DNA from: Mycolicibacterium chubuense NBB4
GTDB taxonomy: Bacteria > Actinomycetota > Actinomycetes > Mycobacteriales > Mycobacteriaceae
NCBI RefSeq assembly: GCF_000266905.1
Contig: NC_018027.1
Coordinates: forward strand, 1,178,001 to 1,242,000
Direction: 5' to 3'
Length of the DNA stretch: 64,000 nucleotides
A program made the translations under genes and the position numbers. The notes below the pieces were generated by a model that did no database searches, was not told the origin of the DNA, and saw only the letters and a program-made list of their open reading frames with translations. Positions 17,292 through 28,100 of the stretch are shown here, piece after piece (positions within the stretch are counted from its first letter, which is position 1; every line of letters starts with the position of its first letter).

Positions 17292-17371
17292 TGTGCGCCA
17301 AGGGGTGGGGCCGGTGGCGGCTTGCGGCGTAGCGTCGACGGCCAGTCCTTCCAACGGCCAAGGGCGCGACC

Positions 17372-20011
17372 ATGACACGCACGCACAGCACACATCACGT
17401 GACGACCGACGCGCCCGAGGCGACGCGGACGCAGGAGGTCGACGCGATCGTCGACGCCGCGGCCGGCGCGGCCCGGGAGTTCCGCAAGCTGGACCAGGCG
17501 CAGGTCGACGCGATCGTGGAGGCGATGGTGCGGGCCGGGCTCCGGTCGGCCGCCGAGCTGGCCGCGGTCGCCATCTCCGAGACCGGCTTCGGGGTGTTCG
17601 AGGACAAGGTCGTCAAGAACTACGTCGCCACCGAATTCCTGCATGACTACCTGCGGGACAAGAAGTCGGTCGGCCTGATCGACGAGGACATCGAGAACAA
17701 CATCCGCTACGTCGCCGAGCCGATCGGGGTGGTGTTGGCGATCACCCCGGTGACCAACCCGACGTCGACGGTGTTGTTCAAGGCGATCGTGGCCGCCAAG
17801 ACCCGCAATGCGATCGTGTTCCGTCCCTCGCCGTACGCCGTGCGCTGCTGCGAGCGCAGCGTCGAGATCCTGCGGGAAGCCGCGGAGGCGGCCGGGATGC
17901 CGCCGGGTGCGCTGCAGGTGATTCCCGACGCGGCACACGAGGTGACCCACTACCTCTTCACGCATCCGAAGGTCGACTTCGTCTGGGTGACAGGCGGACC
18001 GAAGATCGTGGCGCTGGCCAACGCGTCCGGCAAGCCGGGAATCAGCGTCGGCCCGGGCAATGCCCCGATCTATCTCCACAAGACCGCAGACATCAAAGGC
18101 GCCGTCGTCGACATCCTCATCTCGAAGACGTTCGATTCGTCGGTGATCTGCCCGGCCGAGCAGACCTGCGTCATCGACGACGAGATCTACGACGAGGTGA
18201 TCGCCGAGTTCGAACGCATGGGAGCCCGGCTGCTCACCGGCGAGGAGGCCGACAAGATCGCCCAATTCGCCTTTGGCTGCGGCGACAAGGTGGCCCTGGA
18301 CGCGGTGGGGCAGAAGGCGTCGGAGCTCGCGGCCCGCGCCGGATTCACGGTCTCGCCGACCACCAAGGTGCTGTTGGCTCCGCTGCCGTCGGACCTCGAC
18401 GCGCTGGCGGCCCATCCGCTGGTGGCCGAGAAGCTGATGCCGGTGCTCGGGGTGGTGCGGGCGCGCAGCGTGCAGCACGGCATCGACGTGGCCGTGCTGG
18501 TCACCGAGCACGGCGGGCTGGGCCACACGTCGGCGATCTACGCCAACGACGAAGACGTCGTCGACGCCTACAGCCTCGCGGTGCGCACCGGGCGGATCCT
18601 GGTGAACGCGCCCACCGCCGTCGGCGCCCTCGGCGGCATCTACAACAACCTGACGCCGACGTTCTCGCTGGGGTGCGGCACCTGGGGCGGCTCGAGCACC
18701 ACCGAGAACGTCAACTACCGCCAGCTGCTCAACATCAAGACCGTGGCGCACCGGCGCACCCCTCCGCAGTGGTTCCGGGTGCCGTCGAACACCTACTTCA
18801 ACGAAGGCGCCCTGGACAATCTGCGCGACCTGGACGCCGAGATCGCGGTGGTGGTCACCGACGCGCTGACCGAGGAGCGCGGAGTCGTCGACCAGCTGCG
18901 CAGCAGACTGCCCGCCCACCATGTGCACGTGTTCAGCGAGGTGACGCCGGAACCCGACGAGTCGGTCATCCGGGACGGCGTCGCGCTGCTGGAGCGAGCC
19001 GAACCCGCAGTGCTGATCGCCGTGGGAGGGGGATCGGTGCTGGACGCCGCGAAGGCGATGCGGTTGTTCTACGAGCACCCGGAGAAGAGCCTGGACGAGC
19101 TGACGATGCCGTTCCTGGATCCGCGCAAGCGGGTGGCCGACTTCCCGACCGACCACCACCGGCTCCAATTGGTCGCCATCCCAACGACTTCCGGTACCGG
19201 ATCCGAAGTGTCTCCGGCGGCGGTGCTGACGGTCGGCGGCCGCAAGGAGACACTCGTCGACTACAGCCTGGTGCCGGACCTGGCCATCGTGGATCCGGTA
19301 TTGACGTCGTCGATGCCGCCCGCGCTGACCGCCGACACCGGCGTCGACGCGCTGACCCACGCGCTGGAAGCGGTGATCTCCATCTTCGCGTCGTCCTACA
19401 CGGACGCGTTGTGCGCGCAGGCCATTCGGCTGATCTTCTCCGCGTTGCCCCGGGCGTACGCCGATCCCGGCGACATGTCGGCGCGCACCGATATGTCCAA
19501 CGCCGCGACCCTCGCCGGGCTGGCGTTCTCGAACGCGTTCGTCGGCACCAACCATGCGCTGGCGCACGCCGTCGGAGCGAAGTTCAAGATCGCGCACGGC
19601 CGGGCGAACGGCATCTTCCTGCCTCACGTCCTGCGCTACAACTGCAGTCTGCCAACCAAATTCATGCCCGCGCCCGGCTACTCGGCCTACGTGGTGCCCG
19701 AGAAATACGCGCAGATCGGGCAACTCGTCTTCGGCGGCCACGAGCCGGAGGACAGCCGGCAGCGGTTGTTCCACGCCGTCGAGGACCTGCTCGACCGGCT
19801 CGACATGCCCCGCTCGCTCGCCGAGTACGGCATCGGCGAGGACGAGTTCCTCGCGGCGCTGCCCGAACTCGCGATGACGGCGTTCGAGGACCTCAGCAAT
19901 CGCACCAACCCGCGGATGCCGCTGGTCAGCGAGATCACCACGCTGCTGCGGCAGGGCTACTACGGAAGTGCCGAGCCGCCCGCCGACGCCGGTGCCGAGC
20001 CGACGTCGTGA
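17372..20011 (+). CDS. adhE: Bifunctional acetaldehyde-CoA/alcohol dehydrogenase AdhE
   Basis: 879 residues, close to the 891 of the Escherichia coli enzyme. The N-terminal aldehyde dehydrogenase half (about 15-460) has its catalytic Cys260 in SSVICPAEQT. The C-terminal iron-dependent alcohol dehydrogenase half (about 480-865) has GGGSVLDAAKAM for NAD and the metal ligands Asp659, His663, His732 and His746, with the same spacing as E. coli D653/H657/H723/H737. It reduces acetyl-CoA to ethanol through acetaldehyde, regenerating two NAD, and in known cases forms spirosome filaments. It is unexpected in an aerobe; the DosR-like box upstream suggests use under hypoxia. The stop overlaps the flavodoxin GTG. 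Composition matches its neighbours. Confidence 0.93.
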   Translation: MTRTHSTHHVTTDAPEATRTQEVDAIVDAAAGAAREFRKLDQAQVDAIVEAMVRAGLRSAAELAAVAISETGFGVFEDKVVKNYVATEFLHDYLRDKKSVGLIDEDIENNIRYVAEPIGVVLAITPVTNPTSTVLFKAIVAAKTRNAIVFRPSPYAVRCCERSVEILREAAEAAGMPPGALQVIPDAAHEVTHYLFTHPKVDFVWVTGGPKIVALANASGKPGISVGPGNAPIYLHKTADIKGAVVDILISKTFDSSVICPAEQTCVIDDEIYDEVIAEFERMGARLLTGEEADKIAQFAFGCGDKVALDAVGQKASELAARAGFTVSPTTKVLLAPLPSDLDALAAHPLVAEKLMPVLGVVRARSVQHGIDVAVLVTEHGGLGHTSAIYANDEDVVDAYSLAVRTGRILVNAPTAVGALGGIYNNLTPTFSLGCGTWGGSSTTENVNYRQLLNIKTVAHRRTPPQWFRVPSNTYFNEGALDNLRDLDAEIAVVVTDALTEERGVVDQLRSRLPAHHVHVFSEVTPEPDESVIRDGVALLERAEPAVLIAVGGGSVLDAAKAMRLFYEHPEKSLDELTMPFLDPRKRVADFPTDHHRLQLVAIPTTSGTGSEVSPAAVLTVGGRKETLVDYSLVPDLAIVDPVLTSSMPPALTADTGVDALTHALEAVISIFASSYTDALCAQAIRLIFSALPRAYADPGDMSARTDMSNAATLAGLAFSNAFVGTNHALAHAVGAKFKIAHGRANGIFLPHVLRYNCSLPTKFMPAPGYSAYVVPEKYAQIGQLVFGGHEPEDSRQRLFHAVEDLLDRLDMPRSLAEYGIGEDEFLAALPELAMTAFEDLSNRTNPRMPLVSEITTLLRQGYYGSAEPPADAGAEPTS

Positions 20012-20478
20012 AATCGCTCATCGTCTGCGTCTCGATCTCCAACGGCAACACCCGCCGGGTCGCCGACCGCATCGCTTTAGAGCTCGGCGCCGAGGTCGTG
20101 GAACCGGAGGCGGTCGACGTCGATTCGCTCGGGGACTACGACCTCGTCGGGTTCGGGTCGGGCATCTACTTCTTCGCGGTGCACCCGAGGCTGTGGCGGC
20201 TGATCGGCCGCCTACCGGCCGCCGGCAAGGGCGCGCGCGCCTTCACGTTCTTCACCAGCGGGGGAGCGGCACCGCCATTGCTCGATTACGCCGGTCCGAT
20301 GCGCCGTCGCCTGGAGCGCAAAGGGTTTGACGTCGTGGGCTCCTTCTCGTGCCGGGGCGTGGACCTGGTGGGACCGCTGAGGCGCTTCGGCGGAATCAAC
20401 AAGGGGCGGCCGAACGCGCACGATCTGGAGCTGGCCGGGGACTTCGCCCGGTGCCTGCGTGACCGCGCTCATCTGTGA
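20008..20478 (+). CDS. Flavodoxin family protein
   Basis: 156 residues. The N-terminal strand and phosphate loop (SLIVCVSISNGNTRRVADRI) correspond to the FMN phosphate-binding loop of flavodoxins (family TxTGNT; here SISNGNT). The later FTFFTSGG also fits the FMN-site loop. It should be a small cytosolic electron carrier or flavodoxin-like reductase. The GTG at 20008 overlaps the adhE stop in GTGA, so it is translationally coupled and likely co-induced. An electron-carrier role alongside AdhE under low oxygen is inferred. Confidence 0.85.
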   Translation: MKSLIVCVSISNGNTRRVADRIALELGAEVVEPEAVDVDSLGDYDLVGFGSGIYFFAVHPRLWRLIGRLPAAGKGARAFTFFTSGGAAPPLLDYAGPMRRRLERKGFDVVGSFSCRGVDLVGPLRRFGGINKGRPNAHDLELAGDFARCLRDRAHL

Positions 20479-20518
20479 ACAAGAAGTCACGACTCGTCGT
20501 CGGCGGGTGGGCTGCCAC

Positions 20519-20524
20519 TAGAGT
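20519..20524 (+). promoter_or_regulatory. Candidate -10 hexamer for the 20532 mini-ORF
   Basis: TAGAGT fits TANNNT and ends 7 bases before the ATG at 20532, the spacing expected for leaderless initiation at that ATG. Confidence 0.45.
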
Positions 20525-20531
20525 TCGGAGT

Positions 20532-20591
20532 ATGGACGTGCTCGTCGCCGACCCGTCGTTCGCCGCTGCTCACCGGAGCGTCAACCGGTGA
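20532..20591 (+). CDS. Possible 19-residue leaderless mini-ORF
   Basis: ATG at 20532 opens a 19-codon frame (MDVLVADPSFAAAHRSVNR). Its TGA overlaps the GTG start of the Rieske-protein gene in a GTGA junction. A -10-like TAGAGT sits 7 bases before the ATG. The arrangement suggests a leaderless upstream ORF whose termination feeds ribosomes to the weakly signalled GTG of the next gene. It could instead be the remnant of a longer gene. No sequence family is recognised. Confidence 0.4.
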   Translation: MDVLVADPSFAAAHRSVNR

Positions 20592-21589
20592 GCGCGCTGT
20601 CCGGGTGGCGGGAGAAGGCCGCCAAAGCGTGGCCGTTCGAGGTGCTTCCGGCCACCAGATGGTCGGCGCAGACGCCGTCGTATCAGGACGCGAATCCCGC
20701 GCTGATCCGGTCCGCGCTGGCGCGTGCCCAGCGCAAGCCGGGCGGCAACTGGTATGTCTTCGCGGCGAGTTCGTCGATCGGCGCCGGAGCGTTCGGCACC
20801 ACCGTCGCCGGCCGCGAACTGGTGGCGTGGCGGGGCGAGGACGGTGGTCTGCTCGTCGCGCCGCGTGCGTGCCCGCATCTGGGCGCCGACCTGGCGCAGG
20901 CGCCCGTCGAGTGCGGAACGCTGGTGTGCCCGTGGCACGGTCTCCGGCTGGGCGACCGGCGCCACGGGACGTGGAAGCCGTTGCCCGCACACGACGACGA
21001 GGTGCTGTGCTGGGTGCGGCTGGATGCCGCGGGAGGCCACCCGCCGACCGATGTTCCGCCGAGCATGCCGCGCCCGGGCGAACCGGCACTGTCGGCGGTC
21101 ACCCGGCTCGAAGGCGTGTGCGAGCCGGACGACGTCGTCTCCAACCGGCTCGACCCCTGGCACGGTGCGTGGTTTCACCCGTATTCGTTCACCCAGCTCA
21201 AGGTGCTCTCCGCGCCGCCCGCCGACGACGACCTCCCTGAGGAACTCGACCGGTTCGTCGTCGACGTCACGTTCCGCCTCGGCCGGCTCGGGGTGCCCGT
21301 CATCGCGGAGTTCACCACTCCCGGGCCGCGCACCGTGACCATGCGCATCGTCGAGGGCGAGGGCCAGGGCAGTGTGGTCGAGACTCATGCCACCCCGCTG
21401 GGCCCCGGCCGCGACGGCTTGCCGCGCACAGCGGTCGTGGAGGCCGTCATCGCCCACTCCGACCGCCCGCATTTCGGCGCCGGCCTCGTCGCCGCTCCGC
21501 TGATCCGCCCCCTGATGCGGCGGGCCGCGACCAAACTGTGGCGCGACGACCTCGCCTACGCGGAACGGCTTTTCGCGCTCCGGAGCTAG
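20588..21589 (+). CDS. Rieske [2Fe-2S] protein of the DUF5914 type
   Basis: 333 residues. CPHLGADLAQAPVECGTLVCPWHG (split: CPHLG near residue 97 and CPWHG near residue 115) supplies the two Cys and two His that bind a Rieske cluster. The remaining C-terminal 180 residues match what I recall as a DUF5914 domain found beside carotenoid genes in actinobacteria. An oxygenase-like role on the carotenoid end group is plausible, but no catalytic mononuclear-iron triad could be confirmed. GTG start. It is convergent with idi, overlapping it by four bases. Eight kilobases of unrelated genes separate it from crtE-crtU. Confidence 0.82.
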   Translation: MSALSGWREKAAKAWPFEVLPATRWSAQTPSYQDANPALIRSALARAQRKPGGNWYVFAASSSIGAGAFGTTVAGRELVAWRGEDGGLLVAPRACPHLGADLAQAPVECGTLVCPWHGLRLGDRRHGTWKPLPAHDDEVLCWVRLDAAGGHPPTDVPPSMPRPGEPALSAVTRLEGVCEPDDVVSNRLDPWHGAWFHPYSFTQLKVLSAPPADDDLPEELDRFVVDVTFRLGRLGVPVIAEFTTPGPRTVTMRIVEGEGQGSVVETHATPLGPGRDGLPRTAVVEAVIAHSDRPHFGAGLVAAPLIRPLMRRAATKLWRDDLAYAERLFALRS

Positions 21590-22140
21590 ACGGGCTGCGC
21601 CACGCCCGCCGCGTCGAGCAGCGGGACCTGCTCGGCGGCCCAGGGGCTGATCGCCCAGCCGAAGCCGGCGGCGGCCCGCAGCTGCTCCCACGGGACCCAC
21701 GCGTGGTCCATGATCTCGTCGGGCGCCGGACGCACCGTGCCGACCGCCCGCGCGCAGAACACCGGGCACAGCTCGTTCTCCACCACCCCGTCGGTGGCCA
21801 CCGCGTAGTAGCGGAAGTCGGGCAGGACGCACCGCAGGTCGTCGACGCCGACGCCGAGTTCCTCGCGCACCCGCCGCACGACCGCGTCGTGCATCGACTC
21901 ACCGGGCGCGGGGTGTCCGCAGCACGAGTTCGTCCAGATGCCGGGGAAGGTGCGTTTGTGCAGCGCGCGCCGGGTCAGCAGGACCCGGCCCGCCTCGTCG
22001 AACAGGTAGCAGGAGAACGCCAGGTGCAGGGGAGTGGACGAGTGGTGGACCTGCGACTTGGGCGCCGAGCCGATGGTTCGGCCGTCGTCGTCGAGCAGGA
22101 CCACCATCTCGGGGATGTTGACGGACTGCATGCAAGGCAT
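21586..22140 (-). CDS. idi: Isopentenyl-diphosphate delta-isomerase, type 1
   Basis: 184 residues with a Nudix-type fold. The catalytic Cys74 lies in TNSCCGHP, and the metal-binding RRVREELG segment is near residue 92. It interconverts isopentenyl and dimethylallyl diphosphate, feeding prenyl synthesis for the carotenoid genes. The ATG at 22140 lies within a hairpin arm (22136-22185), so the in-frame ATG at 22131 is an equally good start. It lies 46 bases downstream of the giant surface-protein gene on the same strand, and any read-through would have to pass that hairpin. Confidence 0.93.
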   Translation of the reverse strand: MPCMQSVNIPEMVVLLDDDGRTIGSAPKSQVHHSSTPLHLAFSCYLFDEAGRVLLTRRALHKRTFPGIWTNSCCGHPAPGESMHDAVVRRVREELGVGVDDLRCVLPDFRYYAVATDGVVENELCPVFCARAVGTVRPAPDEIMDHAWVPWEQLRAAAGFGWAISPWAAEQVPLLDAAGVAQPV

Positions 22141-22185
22141 TCGGCGCTGCCGGTGCGACGGATCGGTTCGACAGCGCCGAATGCC
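22136..22185 (-). terminator. Perfect 14-bp hairpin between the giant gene and idi
   Basis: GGCATTCGGCGCTG at 22136-22149 is exactly inverted at 22172-22185 around a 22-base loop. It lies 2 bases past the stop of the giant gene and spans the first possible idi ATG. It probably terminates the giant transcript. No U-tract follows, which is normal in mycobacteria. Confidence 0.65.
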
Positions 22186-22186
22186 C

Positions 22187-25100
22187 TCACACGACGGCAG
22201 CGACCAGGTCGATCACCGACACCGAACCGACGCCGATGTCGGCGACGTAGACGCTGCCGTCGGGGGCGACGGCCACCCCTCGAGGGTTGTCACCGACGCC
22301 CACGGTGTCGATCACCGTGTTGGTGGCGGCGTCGATCACGACCACCGTGTCGTCGCCGGGAACGGCGACGAAGACCACGCTGCCGTCCGGGCTGACCGCC
22401 AGCCCCTGCGGGCCGCTGCCCGTGCCCACGGGGACGGTCGCGACGACCGCTCCTGTCGCGGTGTTGATCACCGACACCGACCTGCCGCCCTGGTTCGCCG
22501 TGTAGACGCGCGTCCCGTCCGGGCTGATCGCCACCTCGTACGGTCCGCCGCCGACGGAGAGGGTCTTGACGACCGTGTTTCCCGCGGTCTCGATCACCGT
22601 CACCGTGCTGGCCGCCCGGTTGGCGACGTAGACCCGGCTGCCGTCCGGGCTGACGGCGACCCCCATGGGGTCGACCACGCCGGAGAGGGTCTTGATGACG
22701 GTGCCGCTGCCGGTGTCGATCACCGCCACCGAGTACGCGTTGGTGCTGACGTAGGCGCGGGTGCCGTCGGGGCTGAACGCCACCCAGCCCGTCGGGGAGC
22801 CGATCGAGATGGTGCCGGTCTTCACGTTGCCGGCGGTGCCGACCACCGACACCGAATTGCTGCCCTGGTTGGTGACGTACGCCTGCGCACCGTTCGGGCT
22901 GACCGCCACCTGGTACGGGTTGCCGCCGATGGCGACCGTGCCGGCCGGGGTGTCGGTCGCCGTGTTGAGCACCGTGAGCGTGGTCCCGCCCTGGTTGGTG
23001 ACGTATGCCGTGCCGCCCGGGGTGATGTCGACGCCGTTGGCGCCCCCGGCGGGGACGGTGGCGGTGACGGCCGTGTCGGCGCGGGCGACGGGCACGCCGC
23101 CGACACCGATGTCACTCGTGACGCCCCGGGAGTCGGTGAGCCGCACCGTGAAGCTCGCGGTCTGCTCGGCACCGGCCTTCAGGCGCGCGGCGATGCTGGG
23201 GGTATAGGTCAGCGTCCAGGTCCCGCCGCCGTTGTCGACGACATCGACATGGCCACCCGGAGACGTGGTGCCGGTGACGGCGACGCTCTCACCGGCCGGG
23301 TCACTGGCGGTGAGCGTCACCGCGACCTCACCGGTCGTCGGGTCCGCGGCGCCGACCGTCGTACTCGCCACCGGGGCGGCGTCGAGCCCGATCATCGTCA
23401 CCGAACTGCTGCTGTTGTTGCTGGTGTACACGGTGCCGTCGGGGCCGACCGTGATGCCGTACGGGGCGGTGACGCCGGGCACGGTGGTGACGACGGTGCC
23501 CTTGGCGACGTCGATCACCGACACCGAACTGCCGCCCCGGTTGGCGACGTAGGCCAGCGTGCCGTCCGGGCTGACCGCGACGCCGTAGGGGTTGGCGCCG
23601 ACGGTGATCGTGCCGATCTGGACCTTGGCGGCGGCGTCGATCACCGACACCGTGTTCCCGATGCAGTTGGTGACGAACACCCGCGTGCCGTCCGGGGTGA
23701 CCGCGACACCGTACGCATTCCCGCCGGTGCTGATGGTCTTGACCAGCGTGTTGGTGCCGGCGTCGACGATCGCGAGGGACCCCGCTGCGCGGTTGGCGAC
23801 GTAGACGAAGTCGCCGTCGGGGCTCACCGCCACGCCCCACGGGACGCTGAAGCCCGTGGTGATCGTCTGGACCACCGCGCCGCTGGCGGTGTCGATCACC
23901 GACACCGAGTTCGTCCCCGAGTTGGCGACGTAGGCCTTGCTGCCGTCCGGGCTGAACGCGACACCCCGGGGGCTGCCGCCGACGGTGATGGACTTCGTCA
24001 CGGCGCCGGTCGCGGTGTCGATCACCGACACCGAACTGCTGCCCTGATTCGTCACGTAGGCCAGCGTGCCGACCGGGCTGACCGCGACACCGTACGGATT
24101 GGTCTCCACGAGAATGCTTTTCAGCACGGCATGGGAGTTCGTGTCGATCACGGACACCGCATTGGAGCCGTTGTCGGCGACGTAGACGCGGCTGCCGTCG
24201 AGGATCACCGCGGCACCGGCCGGCTGGGGGCCGACGGACGCGGTGCCGGTGACGACGACTTCGGCCGCTCCGACCGGCACCGCGGCGAGGGCGACGTTCG
24301 TCGAGCCGCCGTGGCCGTCGGTGACGGTGACCGTGAAGGCGTCGGTGTCCGGGCCGGGGGTGGCGTCGGCGTCGAGCCGGGCGCTGGCGAACGGGGTGTA
24401 GGTGTAGATCCCGGTGATCGGATCGACGCTGACCCGGCCCTTGGCGGGCGTGCCCGAGACCGTGTAGGCCAGCTGGTCGGCGTCGGCGTCGATCACCTTC
24501 AGAGATCCGGTCACCACGCCCGCGGCGTCCGGGCTGCCGACGGTGGGGGCGGACGCGGGAGTCGGCGCGGTGTTGGCGGGGCTCACCGCGACGGTGATCG
24601 GGACCTGGGTGCTGCCGCCGCGAACGTCGGTGACCGTGACGGTGAAGCTGTCGTGCAGAGCCTCGGGCGGCGCGCCGTCGGCCGAAGCGGCGTGGCGGGC
24701 CGCCGCGGCGGGCGTGTACACGTAGGTCCACGTTCCGCCGCCACCGCCGACCAGCGCCACGCTGCCCTTCGACGGCGCGGTGTTCGCGACGCCCATCGGA
24801 TCGTGTTCGAGGTCGGTCGCGGTCAGCGTCACGGAGACGAGGCCGCTCGCCGGGTCGGGCGTGCTCACCGTGGCGCTCGCCTCGGGCGCGGCGTTGACCG
24901 TGACGAGGTCGATGACCGAGACGGTGTTGCTCGCCTGCGCGGACACGTACGCGCTGCCGTCGGGGCCGACCGCGATCCCCAGCGGGTCGCTGCCCACGCT
25001 GACCGCGTCGACGACGGTGTTGGTGGTCGTGTCGATCACCGACACCAGATTCGTCCCGAGATCGGTGACGTACGCCAGCGTTCCGTCGGGTGAGAGCGCG

Positions 25101-28100
25101 ACGCCGCGAGGCCGGCCGGGCACTGCAACCGTCGTCACCACACCGTTGGTGGCGGTGTCGATCACCGACACCGAGTTACTTCCGGTGTCGGCGTTGGTGA
25201 CGTATGCGCGGGAACCGTCTGGGCTCACCGCGACACCGAACGGACCGCTGAAGCCCGGGATCATGGCGACCACGGCGTTCGCGGTCGGATCGATCACCGA
25301 TATCGAGTTGCTGCCGGCGTTCGCGACGTAGATGCGCGAGCCGTCCGGGCTGACCGTCACCCCCAGCGGAGAGGTACCGACCGGCACCGTGGTGATGAGG
25401 GCGTTCGACGCGGTGTCGATCACCGCCACCGTGTTGGCGGCTTGGTTGGTCACGTACGCCCGGGTGCCGTTGGGGCTGAACGCCACCTCGCGCGGACCGG
25501 TGAGGCCCGTGATCGTGGTGACGATCGCATTGGAAGCCGTGTCGACCACCGCCACCGCGTTGTCGCCCTGCCTGGTGACGTAGACACGGGTGCCGTCAGG
25601 GCTGACCGCCGCCCCGAACGGGCTGAAATTGACGGGGATCGCGGTGATCGGGGCATTGCTCGCCGTGTCGACGACCAGCAGCTGACCGCTGCCTGTCACC
25701 ACGTAGGCGCGGGCGCCGTCCGGGCTGACGGCCACTCCGCGTGAGTCGTAACTTCCGACGGGAACGGTGGCGACCGCAACGGCGTCCGCCGGCGAGACCG
25801 GGACACCGCTGACCGTCACCGGGGTGGCGGCCCCGCGGGCGTCGGTGACCGTGACGGTGAAGCTGTCGCGCTCGATCTGCGGGGTCTGGCCGGCGTGCAG
25901 GCGGGCGGCGTCGGTCGGGTCGTAGACGAACGAGCCGTCGGGGTTGACCGTCACGCTGCCGCCGGCCGGCGGCGAGGAGACGGCGTACGTCAGCGCGTCG
26001 CCGTCGGGGTCCGTGGCGTTGAGGGCGCCGGTCACGGTGCCGGTCAGGAAGTCCGGCGAGCCGACCGTCGGGGCGGCCACCGGCGCGCTGTTGACGGTCA
26101 CGAGGGCGATCGCCGACACGGTGCGGCTGGCCGCGTTGGTCGCATAGATCGTCCCGGTCGGACTCACCGCCACACCCCACGGGCCGGCGCCGACGGAAGC
26201 GGTGGACAGCACGGTGCCGTACGTCGGACTGCTCGTGTCGATGTCGATCACCGACACCCGCGAGTTGCCCGTGTTCGTGGCGTAGGCGACGGTCCCATCA
26301 GGACTCAGCGCGACCATGGTCACGTAACCGTTGCCGCTGAAGGTGGTGATCGCGGTGTTGTAGGTCGGGCTGGCCGGATCGGTGTCGATCACCGCGACCG
26401 TGCCGTAGTCGGACACGGCGACGTAGGCGCGTGTGCCGTCGGCGTTGATCGTGATGCCGTGGGGATTCCACCCGAGGTAGCCCGTGGTGGTCAGGACCGT
26501 GTTCGAGGCGGTGTCGATCACGGTCACCGTCCCGCCGCCGGTGTCGGCGACGTAGGCGCGCCCGCCGTCGGGGGTCAGCGCGATGCCCCAGGGGAGATAA
26601 CCGGCCGGGACGGTGGCGACCACGGTGTTGAGCGTGTCGCTGCCGGGGCTGGTGTCGATCACCGAGACCGTGTTGCTGTAGTAGTTGGCGACGTAGGCGC
26701 GGGTGCCGTCGCGACTGAGCGCGATGGCCTGCGGGCCGGTGCCAACGGGGATGTCGGCGAGCACGGTCTTGTAGGTCGCGCTGCCCGGGTCGACGTCGAT
26801 CACCGCCACGGTGTTCGCCCCGGTGGAGGCGTAGACGAGATTCCCGTCCGGGCTGACCGCGAGGTGGGCCGGGGTGAAGCTGCCCGAGATGGTGTCGACG
26901 ACGGTGTTGTACGTGGCGCTGGAGGGGTCGCTGTCGAGCACCTCCACCGTGTGCCCGGTGGTCGTGGCGACGTAGGTCCGCGTGCCGTCCGGGCTGACCG
27001 CCACGCCGTACACATCGCCGCCGAAGGAGCCGGTGGTTTCGAGGACGACCGCCTGGGCGGGCGCGATCGTCACCGTCACCGGGACGGTGATGCTGCCGCC
27101 GTGGCCGTCGGTGACGGTGACGGCGAAGGTGTCCGCGTCGGCGCCGGGCGTGTTGGTGGCGCGCAGGCGCGCGTTGTCCAGCGGTGTGTAGGTGTAGCCG
27201 CCGTCGGCGTCGACGACCACGGCGCCGACGGCCGGGTCGCCGACCACCGTGTAGGTGAGGGTGTCGCCGTCGGTGTCGACGGTGCCCAGCGATCCGGAGA
27301 CCACGCCGGCCGGGTCCGGGGCGTCGGCCGCCGGAGCCGCGGTGGGTGCAGCGTTGGCCGGGCTGATCGCGACGGTGACCGGCACGGGGGTGTGCCCGCC
27401 GTGCGCGTCGTCGACGGTGATGGTGAAGGTGTCGCTCCGGGTCTCGGGCAGGGCGCCCTCGGCCGCGGCGGCATGGCGCGCCTCGGGGGTGGGGGTGTAG
27501 GTGAAGTCGCCGTCGGCCTCGACGACGACCGAGCCCTTGGCGGTGGTGGTGGAGCCGCTGTAGGTCAGCGGGTCGCCTTCGGGGTCGGAGCCGGTGATGG
27601 TGCCGGTGACGACTCCCGTGGCGGGGTCGGGGACACCGGGCACGGCGGTGCCCTCGGGTGCCTGGTTGGTGGGGCTGACCGTGACGAACACGCTGACCGC
27701 CGTGGCCGAGCCGTGGCCGTCGTCGACGGTGATCGCGAACGTGTCGCTCTTGTCCTCATCGCCGGCGGTGTCGGCGGAGGCGGCGTGGCGCGCCTCGGCG
27801 GTGGGTGCGTAGACGAAGGCGCCGGTGTCGTCGACGGTGGCGCTGCCCTTGCCCGGGTCGGTGGTGACGGTGTAGCCGACCGCGTCCCCGTCGGGGTCGT
27901 CGGCGCTGATCGTGCCGGTGACCGTGCCCGTAGTGGGATCCGGGGCCGGGGTGTCGGTGGTGATGGTCGGCGCCTGGTTGGCGGAGCCGACGGTGACGGT
28001 GACCGGCACCGTGGTGTGTCCGCCGTGACCGTCGTCGAGGGTGACGACGAAGGTGTCCCGGGTGAGTTCGGGTCCGGCGCCGTCGGCGGCCGCGGCGTGG

